A stretch of 64,000 nucleotides of DNA from Fasciola hepatica (GCA_948099385.1 CANUEZ040000029.1:899501-963500); one strand, 5' to 3'. Counted from the stretch's first letter, positions 1 to 12,456 are shown. The notes: generated from the sequence alone by a model not told the origin. Program-made: numbers and translations.

Positions 1-1040
1 TATATTGAACTGTACAGCTTACGAATGAATAAAAATTAGCTCGATCAACAACCTTCGTATTAAAATTCAAAGTATTTCCCATGGCGAATTATAGAGACAT
101 GGCTCACGAATGATCCATGAATTTGGACACATGGTCATTTGTTTATCTTAGTCTGCACAGGCAAAAATGTGGACGCAATCTGTACTTTGTGAAAATACGT
201 TTTCTATTAGTGCTTCTTGGTAACCATTGGCAACTGTTTGTTATGATAAGAAAACAATTTTGCCTGAGAAAAGTATGCTGAAATGAAAGTAATCGTGATA
301 ACTGGGACAAGTCACGTAAACTGTGTCTAACTTGCACACTGTACATATTCCTTTTGACCGTAGATTACCACATAGGGAGTCAGAAAGTTGCTGCATGTGA
401 CAAAATTATTTTACAAACCACACACCCGTTAGCACATCTGATCTGCAAACAAATGTTGTCCGTGCTTCCTCCACACAAAAAAGAAAGATAACAAGCAATG
501 GAAGGAGTTAGCCAAGACCCACACCACCATAATTGTTGGTGTTAGAATAAAACGGGGATATAAGAATAATAAACCGCAAAAGTTTTCCCATTAGCTCTGG
601 CTTCATCTCGACAATGGGAATGTACTCTACTTCACAGATGGTGTGGAAGAAAACTGCTTTGTTGATTTTCAGATCAAAAACGAAAGACTTTGGTCAACTC
701 CTGTGCTATTTTGTTGCCTTGGCAATTCATTGTTTCCCCGTTGATCTTCACAAAACAGATGTTTTTATGGACGCTTGGCATTTATTATTTGAATAAGTCA
801 TCAAATTATGCTTCTGAATAACCAAAGTTGCTAGTTATTATTGACTAATTTTGCATAGAGTGTACCTAATATTTGGTATGATATCAGAGTACGTCCACCC
901 TTAAGAGCGTCCATGACTGGGGTTGGGATAGCTGATATTGGAAGAATGTTCAGTTTGCAAATATAAACCCCAAAACCTGTTGGAAAAGTATTACGGTTTC
1001 TGTAATGGTTGGTAGATAACCCGTAGAGCATTTCCACAGG
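1..1040. other. no recognisable gene
   Basis: Only short open frames occur here, none longer than about 70 codons and none with a recognisable domain, start context or splice pattern. AT-rich spacer upstream of the first Penelope-like fragment. Confidence 0.5.
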
Positions 1041-1530
1041 GCATCAGGCCACGGAGTTTAATACGGCAGGATTTCTGGGGACCTCAGTCATAGATGAATG
1101 TCGTACGTGTCATCTGTAATAGGTTGAAGTAGTTGAAACTGATGTGAAAACCATCAATACCATGTACGTTCAACAAACTCACTCGAAATGTGCAGCACAC
1201 TGATACTGTCGATGTCATTGGTGGAAATAATTCAGAAAATCTGTTTGAGCACCGGGTAATACGATCAAATTGCCCGCGGTTGTGGTCCTTTGAGATAATT
1301 TATCATTGAGATAAAGAGACATCCGGAGGGTAATATGCTCGATCAGTCAGGTGAAAAACTGTGCTGACTTCTTGGTTTCATATAGTTCTATTGTATCCAG
1401 GACTTGTGGACTAAATTGTCTTCAGTCTTTATCTTGACTATGCCAGTGTCGATATTAGTCCCGGTGTATCTACCTTGCATATTTTCAACGGTTTTATTCT
1501 AAATTTTCCCCGTCATCTTGCAATTATCTT
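1041..1530 (+). mobile_element. Penelope-like element RT fragment, upstream copy
   Basis: This stretch aligns to 2364-2910, about 1.33-1.39 kb downstream in the same orientation. Shared landmarks are the CTCACTCGAAATGT block (1179 and 2570) and the CTACCTTGCATATTTTCAAC block (near 1470 and 2860). Translated with frame changes, it reads like the part of a Penelope-like reverse transcriptase around motif A (an N-x-Q-H block followed by V-D-x-I-x-G). It lacks about 60 nt that the downstream copy keeps and carries several stops. It is a dead fragment; the assignment rests mainly on its downstream partner, which continues into recognisable RT sequence. Confidence 0.55.
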
Positions 1531-2363
1531 GCTATTTTATATATTATTTGTAAGCTTGTTAGCTTCCCGTTATTACTCTAGCAAGTCTCGAGTTTGCTAT
1601 TGTTTCTCTGCATCATGTGGCGTCCCGTCTCTTCGGATCGACTCCACCTCTGCTCAAGGTTTACTTTCGTGCTAAGTACGTAGACTGTTAGAACAAACTA
1701 TTATCTATCTATCAAAGATATCCTCTGTAATAAGCTTTATGTTATCTGCTTTCTCGGAGGTTTTTCCTTAGATAACAAGCGAAAGATCTCAAACGCGATG
1801 TTTTTCGAGCTGTTATTGAAAGTGAGCAATCAGTTGTGTGGTAGATTTGTGTGGGCTTACCTCCGAGAATTGTGATAGCAAGAACACCTCCTGAGGGACT
1901 GAGATACGAAAATTCTTCGAAAGAAGGCTGATGAATTTGGTTTATATTTTGGCTACGACTGCTTGCACCTCACGGTCCTGTTCTTCCTCGTCTCACCAAA
2001 TGAGCTTTTTAGAATGCCAGTTACATCAGAGAATGATACTCACTAAAATTCCATGTTCACATATCCCTGCTGAATCAGTTTATCCGGTCTTTGATTCCAG
2101 ATATCTTTCGCAAATTTCATTTGTCGTGTTTTTGATTGGATGACAAGTAATCTGACACAACCGGTTTTGGTCTGAACTCAACAGTGATTTGCGTCAGCTC
2201 GTCAAGTTTCACAATGACTGTGCCCAAAAGGTGCAATCGTAAACTTATTGTCGGATATTGTATGACGTTTGTCAACTTATTTCAGGTGCTTACGGCGAAA
2301 TTTCTTGACACATTTTCCTACTTTATGGTAATTGACTGTAAATCCTGAATGCCAATCATTTGC
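1531..2363. other. spacer between two PLE fragments
   Basis: No gene is supported. The stretch separates the two head-to-tail PLE fragments and could contain further decayed element sequence that I cannot recognise. Confidence 0.4.
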
Positions 2364-3540
2364 TTCGTAGCACCGCATACTTCGGAGTTAATAACGGCAG
2401 AATTTCTTAGGACTTGAGTCGTAGGTGAATGTTGTACGCTTTGTTCATGATAAACAGAATGCTCATGAAATGGCCGGATGAACTTTTAGTGGATAATGAT
2501 CAAGTTGAAAGGTTTTTCTTAATTTGGAAACTGATAAAACAACCATCGATACCAGGTACATTTAACGAACTCACTCGAAATGTACAGCACACTGATTCCG
2601 TCGATGCCATTAGTGGTAGCAGTTCAGAGAATCTGTTGAAGAATCGGGTATTGTGATTTAGTTGTTCGCTACTATAGTCCCCTGAAATAGCTTATCACCG
2701 AGATAACGAGGTGTTCAAAGGGTATTATGCCCAGTTAGTCAGGTGAAAAACCATGCGTAATTCCTGACTTCATAATGCATACTTTCATCAAGGACTCGTG
2801 GACTGAATTGGCTTTAGACTTTTCTCTGAATCTTCCAGTATCGATATTAGTCCTGGAGTATCTACCTTGCATATTTTCAACGGTCTTCTTTTGAATCATC
2901 CCTGTCTACTTTTATTTATCGATGGAATCACATCCGGGTTTATTACATTACCAATGATTCAATCAACACTTTGGATCAGAAACGGGGATAATACCTTCGT
3001 TATTATTAGGCACTCGGACAACGAAAGGACTGTTCAACAATTAACCAGATCCTCGATGATATCAAACTCACAGTGGAGATGGAGCACAATGGGGAACCAC
3101 CATTTCTGTACGTGTTGATAAGAACAAATGGGAGTGGAATCTTGGAAACACCGGTATATCAGAAACCAACTCACACGGATCAAACATTGAGTTACAACAA
3201 TGATCGCCCCAGTAACCATAAGTATTCATGCATTTAAACTATATGGAACATTATACGCAAGATAAAGTGCAAGGACTGTTACAAATACTACGCCTACCAG
3301 ACTGAGAAAGAGGTTGCCACACGAGTGCAAGAACACAAAATAGCTAGTGGAATATGCAATCCACCCTCACTAATATCTGCTAACGAGTATTAGGAAGGAC
3401 ACTTTCAATCCAGATGAAGTTCATCTTCTGGGCTAAGCAACCGCGGAATGCTCAAAGGAATTCTTGGGATCTTGGCATTCTCCAAGTATTACAATTAAAA
3501 AACAAAATAAATTAGATCGCATTCCACTAATTCAAGATAT
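2364..3540 (+). mobile_element. Penelope-like element RT fragment, downstream copy
   Basis: Homologous to 1041-1530 in its first half, then continues into the RT palm and thumb. Near 2978-3010 the catalytic region reads R-N-G-D-N-T-F-V-I-I where the family has R-Y-V-D-D-T-F, so the active-site tetrad is destroyed. From about 3070 the translation follows the PLE thumb pattern (V-E-M-E-H-N-G-E-P-P-F-L, then V-Y-Q-K-P-T-H-T and L-S-Y-N-N-D-x-P-S-N-H-K). Stops and frameshifts interrupt it and no GIY-YIG part is visible. This is an inactive 5'- and 3'-truncated retroelement. Confidence 0.75.
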
Positions 3541-4735
3541 ACAGAACTAATCAACTGGAACCCTTGTCCCTCCAATACACAGAAAATAAACCCAATTATT
3601 TGTGCAAGAACTTGTCAATCGAACTGACTTCTTGAAGATCCACTGAGCCCATACTCTACTAAATAGCCGAGGAAGCGAGGACATTGAAAGGTCGATTTTT
3701 TTATCTGGAAGGTTTTGCAAAGGGTCAAAGGTGGAGTTGCTCAATTTTAACGTATATACCATGAGGCGGAACACCGAATTTCCATATTTTGTGTCCTTCC
3801 AAGGTCAGAGTCACATGAAAGGTCGAGGTCACACTTGGGCGCATGGTTTTCTATTCATCCAAATGAATACGAGGACCCTCGCCTAAGCACCGACGATGTA
3901 ACTGCTAATGGTGATGAAAGATGTGCGAGCTACACTTTAAGATCATGGATTAAATGTTGCTGAAAATGAGTAGAATCTGTCACATATGAGACTTCGAAAT
4001 GTGCCCCATCCCTTGACGGCCGATTTTCGCAAGCATTCGTAATCCTGTCAAAATCTAAATATCAATCTGACTTGCTTTAATTGAAGGGTACTGAATATAT
4101 TTGATCGCCTGTGAGCTGCAATCTTTGGACATGCAATCCTAGATGTCCAACAGGTTGTGTTTACCAAAACAGTGATTACCCACTCGCACGAAATCCAGAA
4201 TATAACTGGTCATATCTGACTATCGATTAGAATCGATGCACGAAACTTCTCTCTTCTCTGGCTCTTAGGTCATAAGCGAATCTCCTACAGTTTATGTGAT
4301 AGTGTCAGTGCGCACAATAAACAATATCAAGCGACGGGCAATAGAATAACCATACTCCTCGTCATAAAATCTGGAGGACTCTAGGATAATTCCGAGTTTT
4401 CATTCACCACGGATTTGTGAATAAACAGAAATACAATTGATAAAAATGCTTACCTTTGCTGACTGCTTGGAGTTTTATTTGGCAGAATTCCACGGGTCGA
4501 GGTTTCCATTATAATACCTGTTGACTATTCATCAACGTTCTACCAAACCGCCCAGTTGACACCAACATTCAGCAGGGTGATGAACTAGACGCTGACGACG
4601 GTTTGTTTTATCAGACTGTCATTATTTTATTTGTTCACCAATGTGACCGCCTCACTTATTTATTGCCTCCCATAATCAATTGTACTCTACTCAACTCCCG
4701 TTTTACACTCCATATAGTGGCTTGACAGCTAATTG
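3541..4735. other. no recognisable gene
   Basis: No open frame has a recognisable product. The first 200 bases may still be decayed PLE 3' sequence. Confidence 0.4.
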
Positions 4736-5006
4736 TCACGGCAGTAAGCCGTCTATTTGATAAAATATATGATCCACAAAATAATACCTGCTAGTTCTAC
4801 AAAATGAATTTTTAATTGCTGAATTATAAACCACATTGTAATGTATACAATTGTCATTCACACTTCTCCAAATCAGCTAAAGATACGCTCAAATTGTTTG
4901 CTTCATAAATAGTTTGAGACTATTATTATTAGGATTCCAATTTTTGAACGCAGTAAAATTCAACGATGAGACAATCACGAACATCATCATCAAACTTGCA
5001 TCAGTT
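4736..5006 (+). repeat. tandem repeat unit 1 (about 323-bp period)
   Basis: Direct repeat with 5059-5322. Both units begin TCACGGCAGTAAGC and end CAAACTTGCATCAGTT, with matching blocks in between (AAAATAATACCTG, TTGTCATTCACAC, CAACGATGAGAC). The units have diverged by substitutions and small indels. No coding capacity is visible. Confidence 0.85.
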
Positions 5007-5058
5007 TAGACCCTTCTCACCACACATAAAAGCTTGAAGGCTATTTGTCTCATTCCTC

Positions 5059-5322
5059 TCACGGCAGTAAGCTTTCTATTTAATAACATATATGGTATAG
5101 AAAATAATACCTGTTAGTTCCACAAAAAAGAAAGCTTTATAACTGAAATATAAGCCGCACTAAAATGTATTTGCTTGTCATTCACACATCACCAAATCAG
5201 TTAAAAATACGTTTAAATTTCTGCTGGATAAGTCGCTTGAGTCTATATGTATTTGGATTTGGGGCACATTAAATTTCAACGATGAGACGATCATGAAAAT
5301 CATCATCAAACTTGCATCAGTT
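5059..5322 (+). repeat. tandem repeat unit 2 (about 323-bp period)
   Basis: Second unit of the direct repeat that starts at 4736. It is slightly shorter and diverged. Its origin, either a local duplication or two copies of a non-coding element, cannot be decided from the sequence. Confidence 0.85.
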
Positions 5323-7009
5323 GCCTTTTCTATTATTGTCAGTTTATTCGGGATGAAGTTTCACCATTTTCATTGAAATGCAAGGTTTCTGAGTCGAAGA
5401 AGTTCCAAAGGGAATGAAACTATTCGGTAGACGGGGTAACTGAGAATGGATACGAGCAACTCCAGGCTTCATTCAACTGTATCCGTTTAAGCGGTGTCAT
5501 GTTATTCAAACAGTTTCATTTTCTTACTATGTGGAAAATTTACACAGACACTTTTGGCTGTCAAAACTTCTTGCGTTATCTTTTTTCCAGATATATGCTT
5601 CCAATGAGCAATCATTCACATTGGGTGCTGCAATGTATTCCATTCACCATATCGTCATTTGCAGTGTACATGTAAACAACAAATGTGTCCCTTCGCACCG
5701 CTTAGCAGTCCGTTCACTTTTGGTGTCCAGTTCCATGTGTCTCTTTACTGCAGTGAAGTATTTAACAAGAAACAGACGTCACTAGAAACTAAAAATCTGA
5801 AATCATGTTTTCGCATCTGTAGTTTATTCGCATTGGATGATGATTACAGGAAACGATTCTGATCTGGGCCAAGCTCCTCTTTGAGATACTGAAGTGCTAA
5901 CGAAAAAAAGACGATTTCGGTGTACCCCATGACTGGCAGCGGTACCCATTTCACTACTGACCATCACACTTGATGTGCACAGGTCTTTCATCAAACTAGC
6001 ATGAGAAGGGGTTACTCATATTTTCGAGAGTTTGTCGTCCACTCGAAGAAACCCAGAAATTCACGTGTCTGCCAATTCTAATGACTAACTAAGTGTACTC
6101 TCGTTTATGAGCACTAGAACTAGGCAGATCCTCCGAAAAATGCCAGACTAAGGAATTTTCCCAGCCCATGCACTCACCTAATCACTCGTGTGATTTGCGT
6201 CAAGAAACCTGGGTAAACCAGGAATTGGAAGACTGTATTTTTGAGCTAGATGTCTCGAATGCAAGAGGGAAATTTAGGCAGAGAAGGAATCAGATGAGGA
6301 GCTATAGCATACATCAATTCATCCGGGTGCAGCAAGTCTAATGTTGTTTTGAACTATCCCTCGGATGTTTAGCTAATAAATGTTCCACTTGTTTTACACT
6401 CCGTACACGGAAATAACTCCTCTCCTGTGCTTAGTCCTGTCCTGAGAGCAATCAGACCTAAAACTACTTTTTCAACTGTTCTTCCACAGTACTTGTTTGT
6501 TTGCAGATAATCATGCTTTTTCAGCAAATAATTATTTTTTATAGTTGTTGCTTTAAAGTCAACTACCGCAGGTTAGCTGTTGTGATAAACTTGTCATGTA
6601 TTTCCCCCCAAAACAGCAAGACTGAGTGAATGTTTACCATTAAAAATGAACAGGTTTGGAGATTGCATTGTCTTGGTAATTTTGCTTCTGTAAATAGGAG
6701 TCCAGGATTGATTCAAATGATTTGTCTCATGATACAAGGCTTTGTTTCATGCTACAAGTACACAAACATAATGCATCACGACCATGTGAAATGTATAACC
6801 TAAATTGGGAGTGCAAGTTTGCTCGGAGATTAGTGGATATTTCCTATCAGTTTTAATCTACAAGCAATAAATTCGAGTAAGCGAACAGCTGTCCTACGGG
6901 TGTAGACCAACAAAATGATGAAATATTTTCGGAGAGGGAACAATGGGAATGCAACAAAAGCGGTCTGTGATAAACCTACCATTTTCGATCGTGTGAAGCC
7001 CATACCGAT
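5323..7009. other. no recognisable gene
   Basis: Short unrelated open frames only, the longest about 85 codons. No domain, repeat or RNA gene recognised. Confidence 0.4.
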
Positions 7010-8238
7010 CATACAACAGAGTACAGCTTTTCTGGAAAGATGCCGTGGTTAGACAAATGCCACCTAGTGGGAAAGCAACGGTCCTTGCCAGGATAAAATC
7101 GCGGGTGTCTATGCGTATTCAAGCTCATGAAGTTAAATATAGACTTGAGGTAGCAACAAAAGTGTATTCCAACGTTGATCAGAGCTCTCTCGATTGTGTG
7201 CAGTTTTTGTAGTTTTTCATCAACAATCCCGTACCTCGGAAATACAACCAGATACGTTTGAATTGTGTGCTTTGATGGATTTAGCGTCATGTTTTACTCG
7301 GAGGTTTCGAATAATAACAAAAATAACGTGCTATAATCTGTTAGGCCTCAAAAATTATGTTTCTTCTAACATGATTGTAAAGACTTAGGCTGGATTATTC
7401 ACAAACTTAAAGTTTATGAAGGAGGGCGTGTCCAAGTAAAGGGTTCTAAATAGAAAAGTGACCGTCAGTGGTAGGAACCAGGCTTGGATCGTTCTCGTCC
7501 AAAGTTCACTGTCATACCCGTTTGACCACCGTCAGTGGTGCTTCAATGGTGTGAAACATTTACCTAGCCATATCATTTCAGTACCCCGTTAAGTCCATGA
7601 GCTCTGTGTCTTATACTTCTTTTTGCTGTATATGATAGTGAATTCAAATAACTTGTCATTTATGAAAGTAGGAAATATGAAAGTTTGTTTCCGAAGTCTA
7701 ACGCTGATTTGATGCAGTTATGGGTCGAAAAAATAACGATCCCATCAGGTGCTGTATCTACAAGACTCTTGAGGTTGGAATTCGACTTTTGAAAGCTCTG
7801 CATATTGACGAATTTCTCACTTTAGAGTGAAATTCAGTAGGATAGAAAGAACTTATTTGACCTTTGCGACTCTTTTTTCTGTTTGATTGACGGAATGAAG
7901 TTATTACTTGTATTGTGCTACAACAAGACAAATAATAACGAAGGAAAACATACACCGACAGAACAGTCTCAAAACTACACGACAAACGTATAATTCTTCG
8001 CACTTTATTTTCCACTACCGTCATATTTAGAGGCAAGTATGGACAGATTCATTCGCATGGGATGGAATTCCAACATGTAGTGATCGGCCAAATTACTCAT
8101 GAGATACGGAAGCAACGGTGAGCATTGCACTGACGAATGAGACGCTCAGTGAGGACTTTATGCTACATGTGAATAGCGGAAAAATAATCAGGCTAATCCA
8201 AACTGGTATTTTGAAACCGTTCGAGTACTACGAGGAGT

Positions 8239-8272
8239 ATGCTGGAAGTTATCTTGCAAATCGCTTTACCCG
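8239..8272 (+). pseudogene. gene A copy 1, exon 1 (signal peptide, shortened)
   Basis: Reads M-L-E-V-I-L-Q-I-A-L-P followed by the donor GGTGAGC, exactly parallel to gene A exon 1 at 25137-25188. Relative to that exon it has lost 18 nt (six codons) directly after the ATG, so the hydrophobic stretch is cut from 17 to 11 residues and has gained an acidic residue. The upstream sequence CATGTGAATAG (8166-8176) replaces the TATA-like CATATAAATAG of the intact copy. With the breaks downstream, this marks a pseudogene. Confidence 0.75.
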
Positions 8273-9293
8273 GTGAGCTTTCCAATCATTCAGTAAGTCT
8301 TTAACGGATTTCTGTTGTTTTATTGTCAAGTAACTTTTGTTTAAATACCACCTAATTTGTTGCATTTCTTCATGAAGCCGATTTATTTGTCGTTTTTGAG
8401 GTTGGGTGCTCTACTTAGTGTGATAATTTTTCATTTCGTTTTTTTCTGCAAACTGAAATTTAAGATGAGTCGTATGGTTGTTTTTCGTGTTATATTGTTC
8501 TTCTTCAATCTGAACCAAATATGTAAACCCGAAGTTGACAGATTTTATTGCAGTGTATAACTTATCTTCGTGCTAGCTGAATTTAATGTGTGCTTATATC
8601 ATCGGACGAAGATGATCTGATCTGTTCACGTATTTTAGTCCTACTGTGTCCAGGGAAACCATGAAAAATCTCCTGAGCAATGAGTAGAATTAGACAGGTT
8701 CCGTCAGACTGGTCTCACTCCATCAACAAAAAAACAAAAGGATATAGTGACACTACATTTTACCTCAAATTCTCTCGAGATCACAAGCTGCTTATATTTT
8801 CTAACTGTGAAAAAATTCGTAAATTGGCCTTCTCAACGAATGGCAGCATTCATCTTCTAACAAGACAAGTGTACCTGGATACTTTATTCCAATATAATGG
8901 TCACGTCTACTCTCCAATTCGATGCCATTCTCTGTGTGAATCTAGAATGTTTTGAGTTATTCGCACCAGTGACTCCTTGGGAAAGTGCTCTTCAGATAAG
9001 ATTAAACGTGTCCAAACTGCCTGGGCATGGAAAGGCAAAAACTCCATGAGCACTGGATCGGTAAGCGCACGAACAGGCGTCATCATTTATAGCAATCAAT
9101 TCCAAATATGGCTGCCTATAGTCTGCCCAGAAAAGAAGTCAAATATTTTATTTTTTGAGTTTTTCTGATTGAAAAATCATGCATTTATCGACGAAATGAA
9201 TGATTACTCCTTTACCATATAATGTTTTTTTTCTGATGACTAGTCGGACTAATGTGAAATCTTTGTTATCAAATGTATGCACTCCCAAAACAG

Positions 9294-9327
9294 GTGCAAA
9301 ATCAACGTCATTTTCGAAACGAAAAGT
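9294..9327 (+). pseudogene. gene A copy 1, exon 2 remnant
   Basis: The acceptor (CAAAACAG) and the first codons match gene A exon 2 (G-A-K-S-T-S-F-S-K against G-T-N-S-L-S-F-S-K), then homology stops abruptly. The frame runs into TAG shortly after. Homology to copy 2 resumes in what is intron sequence there, near 27260, so roughly 970 bp including almost all of the cadherin-like exon has been deleted from this copy. Confidence 0.75.
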
Positions 9328-9483
9328 TCATCTGTTGACGAACCAGTTGCTCTAGTTGTGACGTAATGACCGTCGATATTGATAGGTTTCAATGTTTTCA
9401 GAACACTGTCCTTGTAACGGTATGGCCTTGCTCACCAGAAATTGCAATAAAAACGTTATTTTCACTAAATAATCCAGATGTTC

Positions 9484-9552
9484 TCAGAATACGAGTTGTA
9501 GGCGAACATATGTTTTCGGTGATTTCATTCTCAAGCCATTACAATCATATTT
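9484..9552 (+). mobile_element. PLE GIY-YIG fragment, plus strand
   Basis: About 65 bp that form an inverted repeat with 10012-10075. Translated alongside that partner it corresponds to the start of the PLE GIY-YIG region (C-R-x-T-Y-V then L-K-P-L-Q-S). A third relative lies at 62825-62890. It sits in the retained intron of the pseudogene copy. Confidence 0.6.
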
Positions 9553-9613
9553 ATGTGAATACGAATTACTAAGAAGAGTTGGAAAAGTCTCACTAGGTCA
9601 GTGTGGATAATTA

Positions 9614-9630
9614 GGGGGGGGGGGGGGGGG
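9614..9630 (+). repeat. run of 17 G
   Basis: Uninterrupted guanine tract between the two opposed PLE fragments, followed by TGAGGAGGGA. It is a homopolymer and possibly prone to sequencing or replication slippage. Confidence 0.9.
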
Positions 9631-9687
9631 TGAGGAGGGATGGAACCCTGTATGAGTGATCAGGTTATGTAGCCGGTGCTAATTAGC

Positions 9688-10085
9688 TTACGTCACAGCT
9701 GCGCCCGGTTGTGTAACACAGTTGAGTGTTGGCCATGGGAGTTGTAGTGCTTGGACTAATTTTCGTTGCGCGCAAAGCTCAGGCTTCAAGAGGCGGATGA
9801 TAATTGCCTCGGCAGTTGCTAGTATCCGGAGCCTAATTGCTCTTGACACGTGTTGTGGGACACGGTAGACGACTTTGAAGGCGGACTGGATGTCGATTGA
9901 ATGCCCGGTTTCCAACACGTGCGAGACGATTGAGCTTGATACTACTTCATTGCCTCCGTGTCTAAGCCATCGTGGGTGATGCTCCTCGATGCGTTTTGAT
10001 AGCTGTGATTGTAATGGCTTGAGAATGAAATCACCGAAAACATATGTTTGCCTACAACTCGTGTTCTGAGTACTGTGACGGGCTT
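9688..10085 (-). mobile_element. Penelope-like element C-terminal (GIY-YIG) fragment
   Basis: On the minus strand an open frame runs for about 129 codons and ends near 9688. It shows the PLE endonuclease tail in order: C-R-Q-T-Y-V, L-S-K-R-I-E-E-H-H-P-R-W-L, then H-V-L-E-T-G-H-S-I-D, A-F-K-V-V-Y-R-V-P, and E-L-C-A-Q-R-K-L-V-Q-A-L-Q-L-P-W-P. This tail corresponds to the DNA-nicking domain of PLEs. The RT part is missing, so this is a truncated copy. It is the least decayed PLE tail in the window, with no stop inside the visible part. It faces the plus-strand fragment at 9484-9552. Confidence 0.85.
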
Positions 10086-10783
10086 ATTCCGCAATCTAAA
10101 ACAATCCAAATGTACTTCAAAAAAAGTTTGAAATATTAATATAATTTATTTTGCCTTTTTTGTTACATTTTTGTACGTTCCGGGCTAACCAGTTACCACT
10201 TTCGTGGTCATATTGGAACTCACTTGATTTGTTCAACCGTACAATGCGATTTGAATTCAGAATCGTCGTCTCCTCAAGCAGTTAGGATCGAGAAGCGAGG
10301 AAAATACTGCCTTGAGATTATGTATTGGTGAAAAAACAACGTTTTTCACTCAAAATATTGCACATTCTCGCTGATCCTTACAAGAATAGCACCAGTTATT
10401 TATCCCCTCTATGAAAAGGTCCTTTTTTAAATAAGTCCATCTGTTGTCCTCCAACTTTTCGAGTTAATAGGTGTTTGGCTATTTCCAAACAGACCACTTC
10501 CATTTTGAAGAAAGTCAGACAAAACATCTTTATTTTGCCTTGCCACAGCACTGTAGAAACGTAGGAGGCCCCTGAAGTTCCGCGATCAATTGTCGATGAA
10601 AGTTGATTCTTTTGGTCTGCTATTTTGAAATTAACAGCTCACGTTTAGTCTGCACTTATTATTTCACACAATTTCGTTGTTTCCTGGTTCGCTGCTACCG
10701 TGAACGGATCATAACATCCCACTACCTTCACTCCTGGACAGACACTCGCCAGTAAGTGATATGTCCTCTTTCAACAACACATG

Positions 10784-10999
10784 TCACTTATTGGCCCTTT
10801 TAAAGAGCTTCGAAAAATCTCTCACTATGTCTCGAACAAAGCTTAATCCTTCAACTTGTGTATCATCTACAAAAGTGAAATATGGAAACGAGAAATCTAT
10901 GGCTACGTCATTCTTGACGAGAAAGGATGAATCTTTGGATGTATTTTTGGTAATTTCTGACGACTCTGAAGTACTATTTCCTACTTTTATGCAAACCAT
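10784..10999 (-). other. antisense open frame conserved in both duplicate copies
   Basis: 71-codon minus-strand frame in the intron of copy 1. The counterpart at 28684-28932 shares D-S-S-F-L-V, F-V-D-D-(T/A)-Q and a terminal R-A-N-K. The F-V-D-D block could be a decayed reverse transcriptase motif, but no wider RT pattern is visible. Unidentified: either a shared old element present before the duplication or chance conservation from recent duplication. Confidence 0.25.
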
Positions 11000-12237
11000 C
11001 CGGTTCGTCAGGGAGCCTGCAACTAAAAGTTGAGTTAGGTTTTCGTTTCAAAAATCTTGCTTTAATGCATCAATAAGTAATGATTAACTAAGTGATAAAC
11101 CTTGTGGAGATCCAGGTCGGAGTCTCCCACGAACCTCATTTCGTTCACCTTTGTAATGACTTGGCGTAAAATGTTAGCGATTTTGACAAACACTATATGC
11201 CCTTCACAGGCTCAAACTCACTTGTATAAAGCAGCAAGTGGTTCACCCGGTGCTGTCAAATGCGTTCTCTAACTAGTTTCTTGCAATATTTACAAACCAA
11301 CGCAACACCACGGCGGCAAAATTCCACTTTTGAGACAGTCGCTGGAGTTGGAGACAGGTCCATCCACATTCAATAAACGCTGCTAAAATGTACAGGTAAA
11401 TTATATTCGACTAAAATAGTTTTCAGCGAAATATGCAACAAATCAAACTGAAAAATTCCAATCCATAAATCTGTTCTTCTTCAACTACTTTTTGCTCTGC
11501 TCAGAAAACATAGCATTTATAATGCAAGAACTAAAAACATTGAGTTTAATTACTCAGGCTAAAGTTCCTTGGTACGAGAACCGTTTGATAATATACAATC
11601 GAAAATGTAAACGACGAACCTATCAAGCGCAGTACGTGTCCGGTATTGAATCTCATTGATGTTGAATATCCCAGCATACTATATATCTTCTCGTTCTTTT
11701 TGTGTCTTGCTTCCTCCTTCCGCAACTCGGTTGAGATCTGAAACGCTTTTCTTATTTAGTCTTATTATTAACAGAGTTTCTGACTAGTTTATTTCTCCTA
11801 CAACTACCCAAATAACTCCTTACCGTTTCTTAGATCCATCAGTTTGACGGCTACAGGCAACCACATGAAGATTGATAATCTAATGGTTTAGGCTCGTGTT
11901 CACGCACACACCCCACCCCACGACAGCTGATGATCTTAAGAATCCGCTCCTAAACCCGAATAATAGATTTTGACTTGACTCTTGTCATCGAATCCAAGCA
12001 TTTTCCAAATATTGTGAATAAACAAGGTCACTCATCTAATTCATCTCTCACCGTTCTAGGACCCTACTGCAAGTAAGCACTGCTCTGGCTAAGATGCTTA
12101 ATGAAAACACGGTTGGTTCGCACTTTTGGCAGGAAATTGTAACAAAATATCTGTTTTTACCTGAAAGTGCAACATCTTTGGGAATTGAATGGTGATTACT
12201 CAAACAAACGACCCGTCACAGATTAAAACTTGACGAA

Positions 12238-12456
12238 TCAGCTGGAAAGGACGGAAAGGGATGTTGGAGTCAGCATTGTACGGGTTTTATTCGTCCTAAA
12301 ATTTAGATTGCACAAATAAGCATTTAGCATTCCATTAGGAGAGAATTTCCTTTTATTGCATCGTTTCATATTCTTCACTTTAGTGAGCGACACATGCAAC
12401 CTCGTGACACAGTAAACCATTTCATCTGATAAAAGCCACAGCGTCAATGCGTACAC
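12238..12456 (-). other. antisense open frame, counterpart at 29989-30204
   Basis: 72 codons. It shares with the other copy the pattern E-M-x-x-C-x-T-R-L-H, K-x-x-N-M-(K/R)-R, K-(K/R)-F, G-M. The spacing vaguely recalls a C2-domain strand pair, but no calcium-binding residues or flanking strands can be followed. Product unknown. Confidence 0.2.
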
